Shown one piece after another: positions 1-10,925 of a stretch of DNA of 64,000 bases. A program made the position numbers and the translations under genes. The first letter of the stretch is position 1, and every line of letters starts with the position of its first letter. The notes under the pieces are model-generated. The model was not told the DNA's origin and did not search any database. It saw only the letters and a program-made list of their open reading frames with translations. Origin of the DNA: Alopecurus myosuroides (taxonomy: Eukaryota > Streptophyta > Magnoliopsida > Poales > Poaceae); contig CM054058.1 of NCBI GenBank assembly GCA_028641055.1, forward strand, positions 499,985,919 to 500,049,918. The letters are read 5' to 3'.

Positions 1-172
1 GGGATTGGATCGGCCGGACCGGATCGTGGGACTGCACTGCCCCGACCCGACGCGCTACATCGATAATCCGCACCTGCGCGTCTAGTGGTAATACTCGTGG
101 CCTTCTACCTCGGCTAGATCTTGGGAGTACCGCGTAGGAAAAGTTTTTCGTTTATCTCCACGCGGCCCAACA
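1..172 (+). mobile_element. probable 3' end of an LTR
   Basis: The sequence ends in CCCAACA at 166-172 and is followed directly by Copia pol coding sequence that starts mid-domain. A TG...CA-type LTR end abutting another element's coding region is the normal picture of a nested insertion. The last 70 bases resemble the tail of Copia LTRs of grasses in style, which is my recollection and not a match I can run. The left part lies outside the window, so the family, the length and the target duplication cannot be checked. It could also be a rearranged piece of the Copia element that follows. Confidence 0.35.
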
Positions 173-782
173 GTTGTCTTTCTCTGTTAACAAAGTGTGT
201 CAGTTTCTTCATGCTCCCACTACTGAGCATTGGACAACAGTTAAAAGGATCTTGAGATATATCAATGGTACACGTACAATTGGTCTCACTTTTCAAAAGT
301 CCACCTCTACACTTTTAAGTGCCTTTTCAGATGCAGACTGGGCAGGTGATATGGATGATAGAAGATCCACTGGAGGTTTTGCTATTTTCTTTGGACCTAA
401 TCTTGTGTCTTGGAGTGCTCGAAAACAACCTACAGTTTCGCGTTCTAGTACTGAAGCTGAATACAAGGCATTAGCTAATGCAACGGCTGAGTTGATATGG
501 GTTGAGGCCCTTGTTCGAGAACTTGGTTTTTCACTTCAGGAGAGACCTTGTCTTTGGTGTGATAATCTTGGTGCTACGTATCTTTCAGCAAATCTAGTGT
601 TTCATGCTCGGACCAAACACATTGAGATTGACTTCTACTTTGTTCGTGAGCGTGTTGCGAATAAACAACTTGATGTTAGGTTTATATCTAGTAAGGATCA
701 GATAGCAGATGGTTTTACCAAAACTTTCTGTACTAAGAAACTTGAGGAATTTCGCCGTAATCTCAACCTTTGCAAGGTTTAG
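173..782 (+). pseudogene. Ty1/copia pol C-terminus (end of RT plus RNase H)
   Basis: About 200 codons open to a TAG stop at 780-782. The frame begins inside the end of reverse transcriptase ([11 protein letters not shown]) and runs through the connection and the complete RNase H. Visible RNase H landmarks in order are [31 protein letters not shown] and the closing ADGFTK. These are the usual catalytic and structural blocks of plant Copia elements. No methionine starts the frame because the 5' part of pol (gag, protease, integrase and most of RT) is missing to the left, apparently cut by another LTR element. The gene is followed at once by a polypurine tract and an LTR start, as expected for the 3' end of a Copia element. 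It is a fragment and cannot be functional alone. Confidence 0.9.
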
Positions 783-783
783 A

Positions 784-796
784 TTAAGGGGGGGGG
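784..796 (+). other. Copia polypurine tract
   Basis: TTAA followed by nine G lies just after the pol stop codon and ends directly against TGTTAGAG, the LTR start. This is the position of the plus-strand primer site of an LTR retrotransposon. Confidence 0.75.
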
Positions 797-915
797 TGTT
801 AGAGTTGTAACCACTACGTATAGGAGAAGGAAACCAAGGGCAACGATCGTTCCCCTCTTCGTACGTGCCTCTCGATACAGAAACCTCTCTCTCTCTACAC
901 GAAACTTGTCAAGAG
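797..915 (+). mobile_element. Copia 3' LTR, truncated
   Basis: The LTR begins TGTTAGAGTTGTAACC immediately after the polypurine tract. About 120 bases of it are recognisable before the sequence changes, near 905-918, to the 3' untranslated part of an Athila element in the opposite orientation. The LTR end (CA) is not present, so it was truncated by insertion or deletion. The right boundary is approximate. Confidence 0.6.
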
Positions 916-1340
916 CAAATGCAAGAAAAATGACAGAATCTATCAAACCAGAACAGTCTGTAAAGACGAGTTTTTTTGAGGCATTTACGTTGCTCAGATA
1001 AAAAAACTTAAAGAACAAAAAAGTTGCAGAATTAGCCGAGGAATAAGCACAAGCAATTTCAGGCCATTCTGTTTTTCTATGATTTATACGATTTTTTACG
1101 GTGGACAGCAGAAATCTATTTCCTGTGCAAAAATCCGAAAACCAACTCCAACTCTCGTCAGAAACCTTACTTGGCACTACTAAAACATGAAAAGAAAGAT
1201 ACAAAGGAGTTGCTGAAGAAGTATAAAACCCCTTTACTCAAAGAAAATATATAAAAACAAAGAAAAAAAATAAAACCATGGGTTATCTCCCAAGAAGTGC
1301 TTTTCTTTAACGCCTTTTAGCTAGGCTCGGAAAAGTGGAA

Positions 1341-1946
1341 TCAAGTATTCTCAAGTGAAGAAGAATCCAAATTGTAATTCATTCGAATAATGGAATAAAA
1401 AGGCAACTTCATTATCTTTGTAGGAAATTGTTCCATACCTTTCTTGAGTGGGAACTGAAATTTAATATTCCTCTCTTTCATATCAATAACAACACCAATA
1501 GTTCTAAGAAAAGGTCTTCTCAAAACAATCGGACAAAAAACATTGCATTCAATATTCAAGACAACAAAATCAACAGGGACAAAATTATTATTAACCATTA
1601 TAAGAACATCATCAACTCTCCCCAAAGGTTTATTTCTAACATTATCAATAAGACGAATATCCAAATAACAAGGTTCCAACGGTGGTAAATCAAGAATATC
1701 ATAGAGTTTCTTGGGCATAACAGAGATACTAGTACCAAGATCACATAGAGCATTGCAATCGAAATCATTCACTTTGATTTTAATAATAGGTTCCCAACCA
1801 TCATCTAGCTTCCTAGGGATAGAGGTTTCACATCTTAATTCATCATCTCTAATTTGCATGAGAGCATTTGTAATATGTTTTGTGAAAGCCATATTCATAG
1901 CACTAGCATTAAGACAACTAGCATGCTTTTGTAAGAACTTAATCAC
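1341..1946 (-). pseudogene. Athila-type aspartic protease
   Basis: A 201-codon open frame carries the retroviral-type protease core: DCNALCDLGTSISVMPKKLY near residues 60-80 with the DLG active site typical of Athila elements, and a later hydrophobic block ending in ILRRPFLRT that corresponds to the ILGRPFL flap partner. The G of the ILGRP motif is R here, a probable loss of function. The frame ends with the usual short tail and a stop. It lies downstream of gag on the same strand, separated by about 100 bases and stop codons, so the gag-protease continuity of an active element is broken. Confidence 0.8.
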
Positions 1947-2044
1947 TTAAGTTATGTTGAAATAATCAAAGTAAAGATCATTTTATCAAAGGTAATGGGA
2001 CCATTGTCTCCCATATTTCTAAAAATTTCTGCACTTTTATCAAG

Positions 2045-3477
2045 AACATTTTAAGCAGTGTCAGGCAGTTTTGCATTTTTAATAGCAGAAGTGGGAGTGT
2101 TTCCAACACCAATTACTTTACCATTGATAGTAGAGGGTTTTATAGAATGAGAAGCTTCAGTTTTACTAGTGGTGTTAATTGTGTAAACATTAGCTATATT
2201 ATTTTTTCTAGCTAATTCATCTTCTCTTTCCCATCTAGCATGCAATTCAGCTAACATCCTAACATTATCATCAATTCGAATTTGGATGGCATTTGTAGCA
2301 GCAAAAGGATTCTCATCTATGGTTTCAGTTTTAGCAGTCATTCTATTAATCAAAGAAGATTGAGCTTCAGACATGGATGACATAGAAGTTTCAGCATGAG
2401 CAATTTTAACTTGCAATCCAGATATTTCTCTGTTTAAGCTTTCAAGTTGATAGCAGATATTTCTTAAGATAGCAGATTGTTCATCCATGGTTTTAGTAAA
2501 TAGTTTATTTTGCTCATATTGTTTGTGCATAAAGTCTTTAGTGCCTCTTTCAACTTATGAAATTCTTTCATTAGACATTCCAGTTCTATCATTATTACCA
2601 ATATTAAAAGGATATGGCCTATAATTGTTGCTACCAAAATTATTCCTATAAGCATTGGTGCTGAAATTATTATTTTTAATTAAGTTCACATCAACATGCT
2701 CTTCTTGAGCAACCAAAGAGGCTAAAGGAACATTATTTGGATTAATAGGAGCATGGCCATTCACAAGCATAGACATAATAGCATCAAGTCTTTCATTCAA
2801 AGAGGAGGTTTCTTCAACAAAATTTACCTTCTTACCAGTTGTAGCTCTCTCACTGTGCCACTCAGAATAATTTAACATCATATCCTCAACAAACTTTGTT
2901 GCTGACCCCAAGGTAATGTACATAAAGGTTCCTCCAGCAGTTGAATCCAGAAGGTTTCTTGAAGAAAAATTCAGCCTTGCATAAAAGGTTTGGATGATCA
3001 TCCCAGTAGTCAGTCCATGAGTGGGGAAATTCTTTACTAAAGATTTCATTCTTTCCCTAGATTTAGCAACATTCTCATTATCAAGTTTCTTAAAATTCAT
3101 AATGCTACTTCTTAAAGATATAATCTTAACAGGAGGATAATATTTTCCAATGAAAGCATCTTTACACTTAGTCCAAGAATCAATACTATTTCTAAGCAAA
3201 GACAACAAGCATTCTTTATCTCTTCCTGTCAAAGAGAAAGGAAACAATTTTAGTTTAATAATATCTCCATCTCACATAGTTCAACAAAATTATTAAGATG
3301 GGCAGCAGCATCATCAGTACTAACACCAGAAAATTGCTCTCTCATAACAAGGTTTAACAGGGCATGCTTTATCTCATAAAAATCAGCAGTAGGAGCAGGT
3401 GGAGCAGGCGTGCTAATGAAATCATTGTTGTTGGTGCTAGTAAAGTCACAAAACTTAGTGTTCTCATGAGTAGTCAT
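2045..3477 (-). pseudogene. Athila-type gag
   Basis: The start is the ATG at 3477 (MTTHENTKFCDF), about 100 bases after the primer binding site. The gag core follows in pieces: AAHLNNFVELCEM, then FPFSLTGRDKE, SWTKCKDAFIGKYYPPVK, LKNFPTHGLTT-like and LLDSTAGGTFMYITLG blocks, and then a coiled C-terminal part with TMDEQSAILRNICYQLES. In family members these form one gag of about 450-500 residues. Here the frame is interrupted at least twice (near 3250 and 2555-2530), so the gene is dead. It lies between the primer site and the protease, in the correct order for an Athila element. Confidence 0.8.
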
Positions 3478-3579
3478 TTTAACAAGACTAAAAACAGGAA
3501 TAAAACTACACCTAGAATAAACTAAGCAAAACAAAAACAAAGTAAAGAGATTGGAAGTGAGAGACTCCCCTTGAAGAAA

Positions 3580-3597
3580 TTCTCGGCAACGAGGCCA
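3580..3597 (-). other. primer binding site of the Athila element
   Basis: Reading the minus strand from 3597 gives TGGCCTCGTTGCCGAG, a few bases inside the LTR end (CA at 3606-3605). It resembles the TGGCGCCGTTGCCGGGG-type site common to Athila elements of the Triticeae, with several substitutions. Confidence 0.65.
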
Positions 3598-3604
3598 GAA
3601 AACT

Positions 3605-4770
3605 TGATAAGAAGCTACTTTCTCTCGTTGGTAAACCCCAAGAGAAATGTTGTGAAGAGTGCATCGGCAAGTTTTCCCTCAGAAAAGAAACCAAGGTTAA
3701 ATCGACCAGTAGGAGGACAAGCAATCTCTGAAGGTTGATGCAGCTGAGGTGGCAGGGCGCCCTACCGGATCAGCAACAACGTGGAACCTACACAACAAAA
3801 TCAAATCACTTTGCCCCAACGAAGAAGTGAGGTTGTCAATCTCACCGGTTTTGCTGAACACAAAGAGGTTAAACGTATGGTGTGGAAAACAGTATGAAAG
3901 CAGTAGTAACAATATGAAAGCAGTAGGTGTTTTATCAGTCTGAGGGAAAAGGACTGGGGTCCATAGTTCACTAGTGGTTTCTCTCCGTGAAAGATAAATA
4001 ACATGTGTGGTGAACAAATTACAGCTAGGCAATTGACAGAAATGAAGGCTGCACCGTAGTGCATATGCAAGACATAAAGATTACTATGTGATTCATGCGG
4101 GCATTACAACAAAATACATAGACCATCATCGAACTGCATCTATGTCTAATAATCCACCCTCCGAATATCATCCGAACAAACGTTGGGTATTAAGTTGCTA
4201 CCAATAGATTATCACCGTAAGAAAAGTGTGTAATGAAAACAATATAAACTAGGTAAAAACCATTGTTTTCTCCCTAATGGCAACAACACATCCTCCATCC
4301 GTCACGTTTCTGTCACTCGAGCACAGATGCAAAGGAGGCATGAACCCACTATCGAGCATAAATACTCCCTCTTGGAGTTACTAGCATCTACTTGGCCAGA
4401 GCATCTACTAATAACGGAGAGCATGCAAGATCATAAATAACATAAGCATGAAGATAACATGATAGATTGATAATCAGAAGACATAGCATATAGCATTTAT
4501 CAGATCCCAACAAACACAACATGTACCATTACATAAAGATGATCTCGATCATGTGAGGCTGCTCCCGAGATCTAAACATGAGGTACAAAGTGGGAGAGAA
4601 CAACCATATAGCTACTTCTATGGACCCGTAGTCCAGGGATGAACTACTCACGCATCACTTCGGTGGAGGGCATGGTGGTGTAGACCCCTCCGGTGATGAA
4701 TTCCCTTCCCAGCAGGGGGCAGGAGAGAGCTCTAGAACCCTCCCGATCTCGGGATGACGATGACGGCGGC
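3605..4770 (-). repeat. Athila 5' LTR, lacking its first part
   Basis: On the minus strand this ends in ATCA at 3605, next to the primer site. It contains the LTR 3' half that also occurs on the plus strand at 5140-5539 and 25108-25509: GTGTAGGTTCCACGTTG-like, a TCAACC-type block, and GGTTTCTTTTCTGAGGG. The expected LTR start (TGATACGT on the minus strand) is absent. At 4771 the sequence switches to the start of a plus-strand LTR. Confidence 0.75.
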
Positions 4771-5539
4771 TGATACGTCCATTTTGCATCAACGTTTTAT
4801 ATTGTTATTTTCTGTTATTCATTGATACATTTCATGTTATGATGCATCACTTATGTTATTTTCTCTTATTTTGCATGTTTCATAATTTTTGGAGAATAAA
4901 CACCGGGACCAGAAATCTGATGGAAAAAAGCACCGTGAGGATACCCTATTTCAGAAGATCAGAAGAAGTGGGGGACGCCGGAGATATTTTAGAAGTCCAG
5001 ATGAGGGAGCCAGCCACGAGGAGAGCCAGAGGGGGACACCAGGGGCCCACACCATTGGTGACGCTCCCCCCTTGGCCGCGCCGCCACGTGGTGTGGCCAC
5101 CCTGGCCCACCTCTGGTGGATATTTTTAGCGTACTTGACCCAGAGGGAACCCGGTCCATTCTTTTATAGTTATAATACAACCTAGTGCAAACGTTGTTCT
5201 CTTTTATTTCAAACATTGTTTTCATTTCATTCACTGCAAAAAACATCATTTTCCACACTATACATCTAATCATTTGTTTTCAGCAAGACCGGCGAGATCG
5301 ACAACCTCATTGTTTCGTTAGGGCAAAGTATGTTGGTTGTGTTGTGTGCAGATTCCACGTTGATGCTGAGCATAGTGGTGCGCCCGGCCAACATCAGTTG
5401 TCAACAACCTTCGAAAGTGATTTCTTTCTCCTACTGGTCCGATTAAACCTTAGTTTCTTTCTTAGGGAAAATCTTGCTGTTGTACTCATCATACCTTCCT
5501 CTTGGGGTCTCCCAACGAACGTGTGTTCACACACCATCA
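4771..5539 (+). repeat. Athila LTR, plus strand, internally deleted
   Basis: It begins TGATACGTCCATTTTGC and ends CACACCATCA. The first about 370 bases match the start of a Sabrina-type LTR. At about 5140 it jumps to the LTR 3' third (TATAATACAACCTA, then CGAGATCGACAACC, then CCTCTTGGGGTCTC). Against the complete solo LTR at 23895-25509 roughly 850 bases of the middle are missing. No 5-bp target duplication is visible (GCGGC on the left, CCTAG on the right), so this is not a simple solo LTR insertion. It stands head to head with the minus-strand LTR at 3605-4770. Confidence 0.7.
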
Positions 5540-5562
5540 CCTAGCTACAATCTGAACATAAG

Positions 5563-7694
5563 ATGGAACATGATGATAGTTCTGATAATTCTGAAGATTC
5601 AGAGAAAGAAGATTTTGAGGTTGACTCAGATGTGGATCCTGCTTGGTATGACAGTGACTGACATGAAGGAGGATGGTGAATTTTTTGCAGAAAATGTCGA
5701 CGATTCTGAGACTGATGAGATTGTGCAAAAAGCCAAGCAGATTGCAACACTACATGCATATTTACCTGGTTTAGATTATGTCAATGACGATGAATTGGAG
5801 TTATCAATGGAAGATGACAATGAGAGGAGACATGTGAGTGATTCTGATGATAAGGAGTATAAGATCAAGAAAAACAATAAGCAAAAGGTGTATAAGTTCA
5901 AGCTTTTCAATAGTGTCGATGACATGGAGAAACCCCATTTCAAATCAGGCATGGAGTTTGACTCCGTAGAGCTGCTTAGGGTAGCATTGACACAATATGC
6001 AATTAATGAGAGAGTCATATAAGGAAGAAAAGGAACAATAAAAAGAGGTTGGAGGCTTGTTGATGTGAAAGATAATAGACCAGTCTTTTTTCTTGTGAAG
6101 ATCTATGTTGGGGAGCACACTTGTGAGATAATGTGGGAAGTGAAATCATTGAAAGCACGTTTCTTGGCCAAAAAGTATGCCGAGATGTTTAGAGACAATG
6201 GAAAAATGTCATTGAAAACCTTTGCCCAGAAAATGAGAAACAAATATAACTTGGAGTCTACCAGGCACAATCTTGGAAGAGCTAGGAAAGCGTCATTGAC
6301 AATTGTTCATGGGGATGAGATAAAGCAATTTTCCTTGCTTTGGAAGTATGGGAAGGAATTTGTAACTAGAAATCCTCGATCCTCATTCGATGTGCACCTT
6401 GAATATGGGTTGTTTAGCACATGCTACATGAGTTTGGCAGCTTGCAAAATGGGTTGGCTGAAGTGTTGTCGACCAATTATTTGTCTAGATGGAACCTTCA
6501 TAAAGACAAAGTATGGTGGACAATTTCTCACTGCTATAGTCATTGATGGAAATGATTCCGTATATCCAATAGAAATGGCCGTGGTGGAGACAGAGTGCTA
6601 CAGTTCATGGACATGGTTCCTAGCTACATTAAAGCAAGATCTCAACATAGTCAACACAAGCCCATTCACTATCATGAGTGATAAACAAAAGGTATTACCA
6701 ACAAAGCATGTGTGTGTATTGACTTGTATTCTTCGATGTGTGTGTATTAACTTGTATTCTTCCATGTTCACAGGGTCTTATCAAAGGTGTGCAAGAACAG
6801 TTCCCGGATGCTGAGCATAGGTTTTGTGTGAGGCACTTGTATCAGAACGTACACCAGGTTCACAAGGGTGAAAAAGTTAGGCAGTAGCTTTGGGCTTGTG
6901 CCAAGTCAATAACAGTTGCATCATTTGAGAGGAATGTGGAAAAACTACAAGAAGATAATCCTGGAGTACATGCTTTTGTGGAGGAGATGGCTCCAAATAC
7001 TTGGCGTAGGGCCTTCTTTAGTGATTTTCCCAAGTGCGACATTCTTCTAGACAACACCTGTCAGGTGTTCAATAAGTACTAATAAAATGTACTATTGTTT
7101 TCCATGCATTGTTGCTCCAAATACTTGGTTGTCATGGAAATTCAGTGCACTAAATTCTTTCCATTGTTGGTACATATGAGAGGCAAGGGAGCTTCATGTG
7201 TTGTCCATGTTTGAGAAGATCAGAGCACAAGTTCAGCATAGACACTACATAAAGAGAAATGAAGTAATGAGAGACAAGTTGAGGAAGAACACATAATTTC
7301 CAAGAGATGTTATAGTTGCTCCTGCAGGCATGGGTGTGTTTGGAGTGGAGTCCCATGTAAGGGGCTATGTGGTGGAGCTTAAGTTGAGGGGGTGTTCTTG
7401 CTGAAAATGGGAACTTACAGAAATTCCATGTAGCCATGCAATTGTTTGCATGAGGCACGAAAGAATAAATCCGGAGAGTATGGTCTCAAGCTGCTATTTT
7501 GTAGCTACTCACATGAAAGCATATGGTTCACAGTTTTTCCTTTGAGACATAAGGATGAGTGGGAAAATGTGGATGCAACTCCAATTTTGCCACCTCTTTA
7601 AGAGAAATGTGTTGAAAGAAGAAAGAAAAATAGAAGGAAACAGCCAGAGGAAATTTGCTATGACCGCATTTTTTGTTTTGCATTAGAGGAGTAG
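5563..7694 (+). pseudogene. Mutator-like (MULE) transposase
   Basis: The reading starts at ATG 5563 with an acidic N-terminus (SSDNSEDSEKEDFEVDSDVD), followed by the MuDR DNA-binding region near 5930-6010 (FKSGMEFDSVELLRVAL). The transposase core comes next: YGLFSTCYMSLAACKMGW, the first catalytic block CLDGTFIKTKYGGQ near 6480, and a second acidic block IMSDKQKG with a GT-AG intron at 6692-6773 inside it. The exon after the intron reads GLIKGVQEQF and HRFCVRHLYQN. Later pieces near 7380-7600 look like the SWIM-type zinc region and the basic tail (VERRKKNRRKQPEE). Stops occur near 5659, 6018, 6880 and 7080, and a segment is missing around 7080-7150. No TIRs are recognisable. It is a dead MULE gene. 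Confidence 0.85.
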
Positions 7695-7797
7695 AATTTT
7701 TTGTTACCAATATTCTTATGTTATATATGCTTCTTAGGAAAAAGTAATTTTCTACCTATGGTAGACGACAACGGTCCGACCGGTGACACAAAATGCT

Positions 7798-7973
7798 AAG
7801 AGGGGCCACCAGCGAAGGTCCGCAGTGTCTTCTCCGGCGACGGGTGGACGATGTCTTCTCTGACGAAACTGCGGCGTCGCTGCTAGGAGCGGCCACCGGC
7901 GAAGCCCACCGACGTGTTCTCAGGGGAAGGCGGGCGACGTCTTCTCTAGCGAAACTGCGGGAGCACGGTGCTA
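7798..7973. repeat. two diverged tandem copies of an 87-88-bp unit
   Basis: GGCCACC, GGCGA or AGCGA, GTCTTCTC and CGAAACTGCGG recur in the same order with a spacing of about 87 bases. The unit is GC-rich and gives an open frame on the plus strand (7793-8221), but I recognise no protein and regard the frame as a by-product of composition. Confidence 0.5.
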
Positions 7974-9323
7974 CCATGGACATTACGAGAAAGGACATAG
8001 GGATGGCCTTTTCCCTTTTTCAGGAGCGTGTTTTTTTTTTCGTTTCCTTTTGTGTGGGGTTCCTTTTTCGTGTACTCCGGATACCGGGATACGTCTCGCG
8101 GCCGGATACGCCTCGCGGCTCGCCCAAACAAAAATATTGGTTGACTGTCTGCGTCAAGGCGTCGTACATCATGGAAGCCAGTCGAAATGAAGATGAAAGC
8201 AAAATTTCTCGTTTGGTGTAGCCGTACGTGGCCTGTGGGGCTCTGCTGGCGTGGTGCACTGCCAGCCCAAGCAATTAATGACGCTCGCTAGCTGCTCTCT
8301 CATTTTCCCGTTTTCCGCTGCTGCTATGGGTTCCTGTCAATCCTACTGTCTCATTTCTGAATCGTGGCCATACTTTATTGCGAACAAATAATGTTGCGCT
8401 ACTTATTTTTTAGCAAAAACGACGCACTTTATTTACAATTTAGCATAATTACATCGTCTATTATACATCTCTTAACACCGAAGAAGGTGTAGGGGGTCAC
8501 CATCCCACAGAAATTTACAATGAGTATCATAGCAAAATCTAGCTAGATTACACGCCTTTTTTTTAATTCTTCTCGGGCAATATTAAAAAACGATATTTTC
8601 AATGGCATAAATTATCCAGATCGAAACTCCACTAAAATTTCAGCGCAGGGGCTCCACAATTCAATGGCTCCATTGCACACGTTCATAAGTTCTACGCTAT
8701 CCGATTCGACCTAGCGGCGCACCCGGCCGTTGCGGGGGGGGGGGGGGGGGGGGGGGGGGGGGCTGCTCCTCCGCGTCCTGCATCGGCGAGGGGATTGAAT
8801 AGGACGACGAGTCGGGGAGGAGGGAACGACGGAGGTGGCGACGCGCGCGTGGGCGATGGTGGGTACCAAAGCTTGGCGCTCAAGGCGCATTCGGCTCTCT
8901 GTTCTCCATGGAGTATTGCATTTCGTTACAAATTTTGGAATTGTAGCGAGGTGCTCCGGTAGCAGACGACATTTCTAGTTGTTTTATCGACGGCACTCCT
9001 AGTTGCTTTATCGGCTGGAAAATTGGGTGGTAGTAAAGAAATGCTAAATAATAATTTTTGCCAAATAAAACTTGCATTTTACAAAAATATGTGTCGATTG
9101 ATATTACCATTTCCAAATTTTCCTATAATAACAGACAAACAATATGGAGAATTAAAACTGTGTCTAGCAATACACACATTGGTTGGATTCTATACACGGC
9201 GAGGGGGAGCACGGAACTACACACGATTTGTTTAATTTTAACCTCGTGTGATGCTTCTCAACACAATGAACACATTTTAATATTTCTAATCGTGTGCGAT
9301 ACGTCGCACACAGTTATGAGTTA
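7974..9323. other. apparently low-copy DNA, no gene recognised
   Basis: I see no transposon ends or coding signature in this stretch. It includes a 29-base G run (listed separately), a short duplicated CTAGTTG-TTTATCG motif near 8975 and 9000, and alternating AT-rich and GC-rich blocks. It may be ancestral intergenic DNA upstream of the ABCG gene fragment. Confidence 0.3.
8734..8762 (+). repeat. 29-base G homopolymer
   Basis: An uninterrupted run of 29 G is preceded by CCGGCCGTTGC and followed by CTGCTCC. Such a run is rare, is difficult to sequence and may be wrong in length. Confidence 0.95.
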
Positions 9324-9652
9324 TCTATACTTCTTATAAAGTAAAACCCCACTAATATGCGTTAATGATTTTTCTATCTTAACATGCAAGCTATCCACAT
9401 CATCAATTCTCGTAGCCAATCAATTTCCCATGTCATCTCCACTAATATTTATTAATCACTACATGCAAACTAAACATTATCTCCTAAACCATCAATTATT
9501 CATATTAATGATTTAAAATATATACTATGATCAATTGAATTTTGCATATTGATTTAGAACCATAGTGTATCACATCTCTTATAAACCTTTGTTTACAATA
9601 TACCGTACTTTTTAAAGTGATCCCCACAGCGACGCGCGGGGTATTCTTCTAG
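9324..9652 (+). mobile_element. non-autonomous Helitron, 329 bp
   Basis: It starts with TC (TCTATACTTCTTATAAAG) and ends with CTAG, and sits between an A at 9323 and a T at 9653, the Helitron A|T insertion signature. About ten bases before the CTAG end lies an imperfect GC-rich hairpin, CCCCACAGCGACGCGCGGGG, with two A-C mismatches that would pair if two A were G. No coding sequence is present. The combined 5' TC, 3' hairpin, CTAG and A|T context make this a confident call. Confidence 0.85.
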
Positions 9653-10003
9653 TTTCGTATATATGCAACGATTTGCCCTATGAAAATGTGTTGAACCATT
9701 TACACACAGTTATGATTAATAGGATTAGCAGCAGGGGTTAACACGCAAAGGGCCCCATACCTATTCGATTGGGTGTTTAAATTGTGTGATCTGTACTACC
9801 GCGACAAAAATTTAGACGAGTACCTATCACGAAAAATCGCTAGGGACGATAATAGCACGTGAGGACCAGGCATGTGAAGGATACAAACATTATCTTAGAG
9901 ATTTTCCTTAGCTGTCAAGCTTGTAGGAATCTGTTGCAATCCCTATAATTGTAGACGATATATTGGCCCCTATATTAACACATGCGCAAGGCGAGTGGAG
10001 GCA
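9653..10003. other. region upstream of the ABCG fragment
   Basis: No repeat or coding sequence is recognised. CACACAGTTATGA occurs on both sides of the Helitron (near 9306 and 9699). This would hold the promoter of the ABCG gene if that gene were ever active here; I see no clear TATA box at a convincing distance. Confidence 0.3.
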
Positions 10004-10569
10004 ATGGCATCGAATTTCCCTAGTAGCCAGTCAGCGGCGCAGACGATGAAGGGCAGCCTGGAGGTCGAGCAGGCACCCGCATCGTCGGAGAGGCCCAGCA
10101 GGCCTTCGCCGCCGTTCACCCATGAGGACAACCGCCGTTTCCTCGAGATGCTTCGCGAGGCGAAGGAAAGGTATAGTATCTGTCCATGTGCCTATCGATC
10201 GATGTCGATCTGTGTATATATGCCATGGAGATGGAGATGGAGATGGAGTAGCTAGACTGTATGGAAAATCGGATATTTAGATTGTGATGGTTCATGAATG
10301 GTTTTTGTTTAGAAAACAGGAGATCCCTCTGGGCTGGGCTCCAGTTAGAAAACAGGAGATCACTCTTTGAGATCATCTTTTCTTTTGTAATGAGGAATGC
10401 ATGCATGGTTATTGCCTCTAAAAAAAAAATGCATGCATGGTTTTGCAGGCTGGGAATCGGCGGGGAGAAGGTAGAGGTGCGGTTCGAGGACCTCTCCGTG
10501 GAGGCCTACGTGCGCGTCGGCCGCCGGGAACTGCCGACGCTCTTCAACTGCGTCGTCAACGCCGCAAAG
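10004..10569 (+). pseudogene. first two exons of a PDR-type ABCG transporter
   Basis: Exon 1 runs from ATG 10004 to 10170 and ends in FTHEDNRRFLEMLREAKER. Exon 2 runs from 10449 to 10569 and reads LGIGGEKVEVRFEDLSVEA, then VRVGRRELPTLFNCVVN. Both have GT and AG borders (GT at 10171, AG at 10447-10448, GT at 10570) and the phase joins correctly through a split arginine codon. This is the conserved N-terminal part of plant full-size ABCG (pleiotropic drug resistance) transporters, just before the first nucleotide-binding domain; those proteins export hydrophobic compounds across the plasma membrane. The next exon, with the Walker A motif, is not found anywhere before the gap at 13429. I chose ATG 10004 because the frame has no earlier ATG. 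It is either a truncated fragment or the 5' end of a gene broken by insertions in intron 2. Confidence 0.75.
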
Positions 10570-10925
10570 GTACGCCGCGATATCCTCTAGCTTGCCCGGT
10601 ACGTGTTCCCTGTCGCACCGAACGGATCGCCGAGTCGCTCCATCAAGCTCCTGCCTCCCAAGGATGTCGGCGGCTCATGCATGACGTTTGCTCGCGGCCG
10701 GCGGTGTGGTTCACCGGGCACGCAACAGGGCATTAACGAGAATCACGTGGAGCTAGCGCATACGAACCTGTCGGATATGGGATCCCATGACGTGTAGTTA
10801 TGTCGGATACGGATCGCATTAGTTGTCAGGACCCACAAATGGACGTGTCAACGCACAAAACTTTTTTTTTTAGAACAACGCACAATACTTATGAGACGTG
10901 CTAACCCACACATGGATCCACCTTA
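10570..10925. other. sequence after ABCG exon 2, nothing recognised
   Basis: It begins with the splice donor of exon 2. No further ABCG exon or repeat is recognised. The phrase GAGACGTGCTAAC near 10892 recurs near 11248, on the other side of the MITE. Confidence 0.3.

Larger units (their letters stand above)
916..4770 (-). mobile_element. Athila-lineage (Sabrina-like) Ty3/gypsy element, pol missing
   Basis: On the minus strand the order is a truncated LTR (4770-3605), primer binding site, gag, aspartic protease and a 3' untranslated stretch. Downstream of the protease, reverse transcriptase, RNase H and integrase are absent. At about 1330-1270 (minus) there is AGGCGTTAAAGAAAAGC followed by a TTGGGAG-type motif, which I recognise from the 3' untranslated region of Triticeae Sabrina/WHAM-type elements. 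The copy is therefore a non-autonomous or internally deleted Athila element. Family naming rests on memory of those sequences and is moderate in certainty; the gypsy/Athila assignment is firmer because of the DLG-type protease and the gag. Confidence 0.75.

Noticed and set aside
7793..8221. 142-codon plus-strand ORF next to the MULE
   Set aside because: Its first half is an 87-bp tandem duplication and its second half runs through poly-T; no recognisable protein and no link to the MULE gene.
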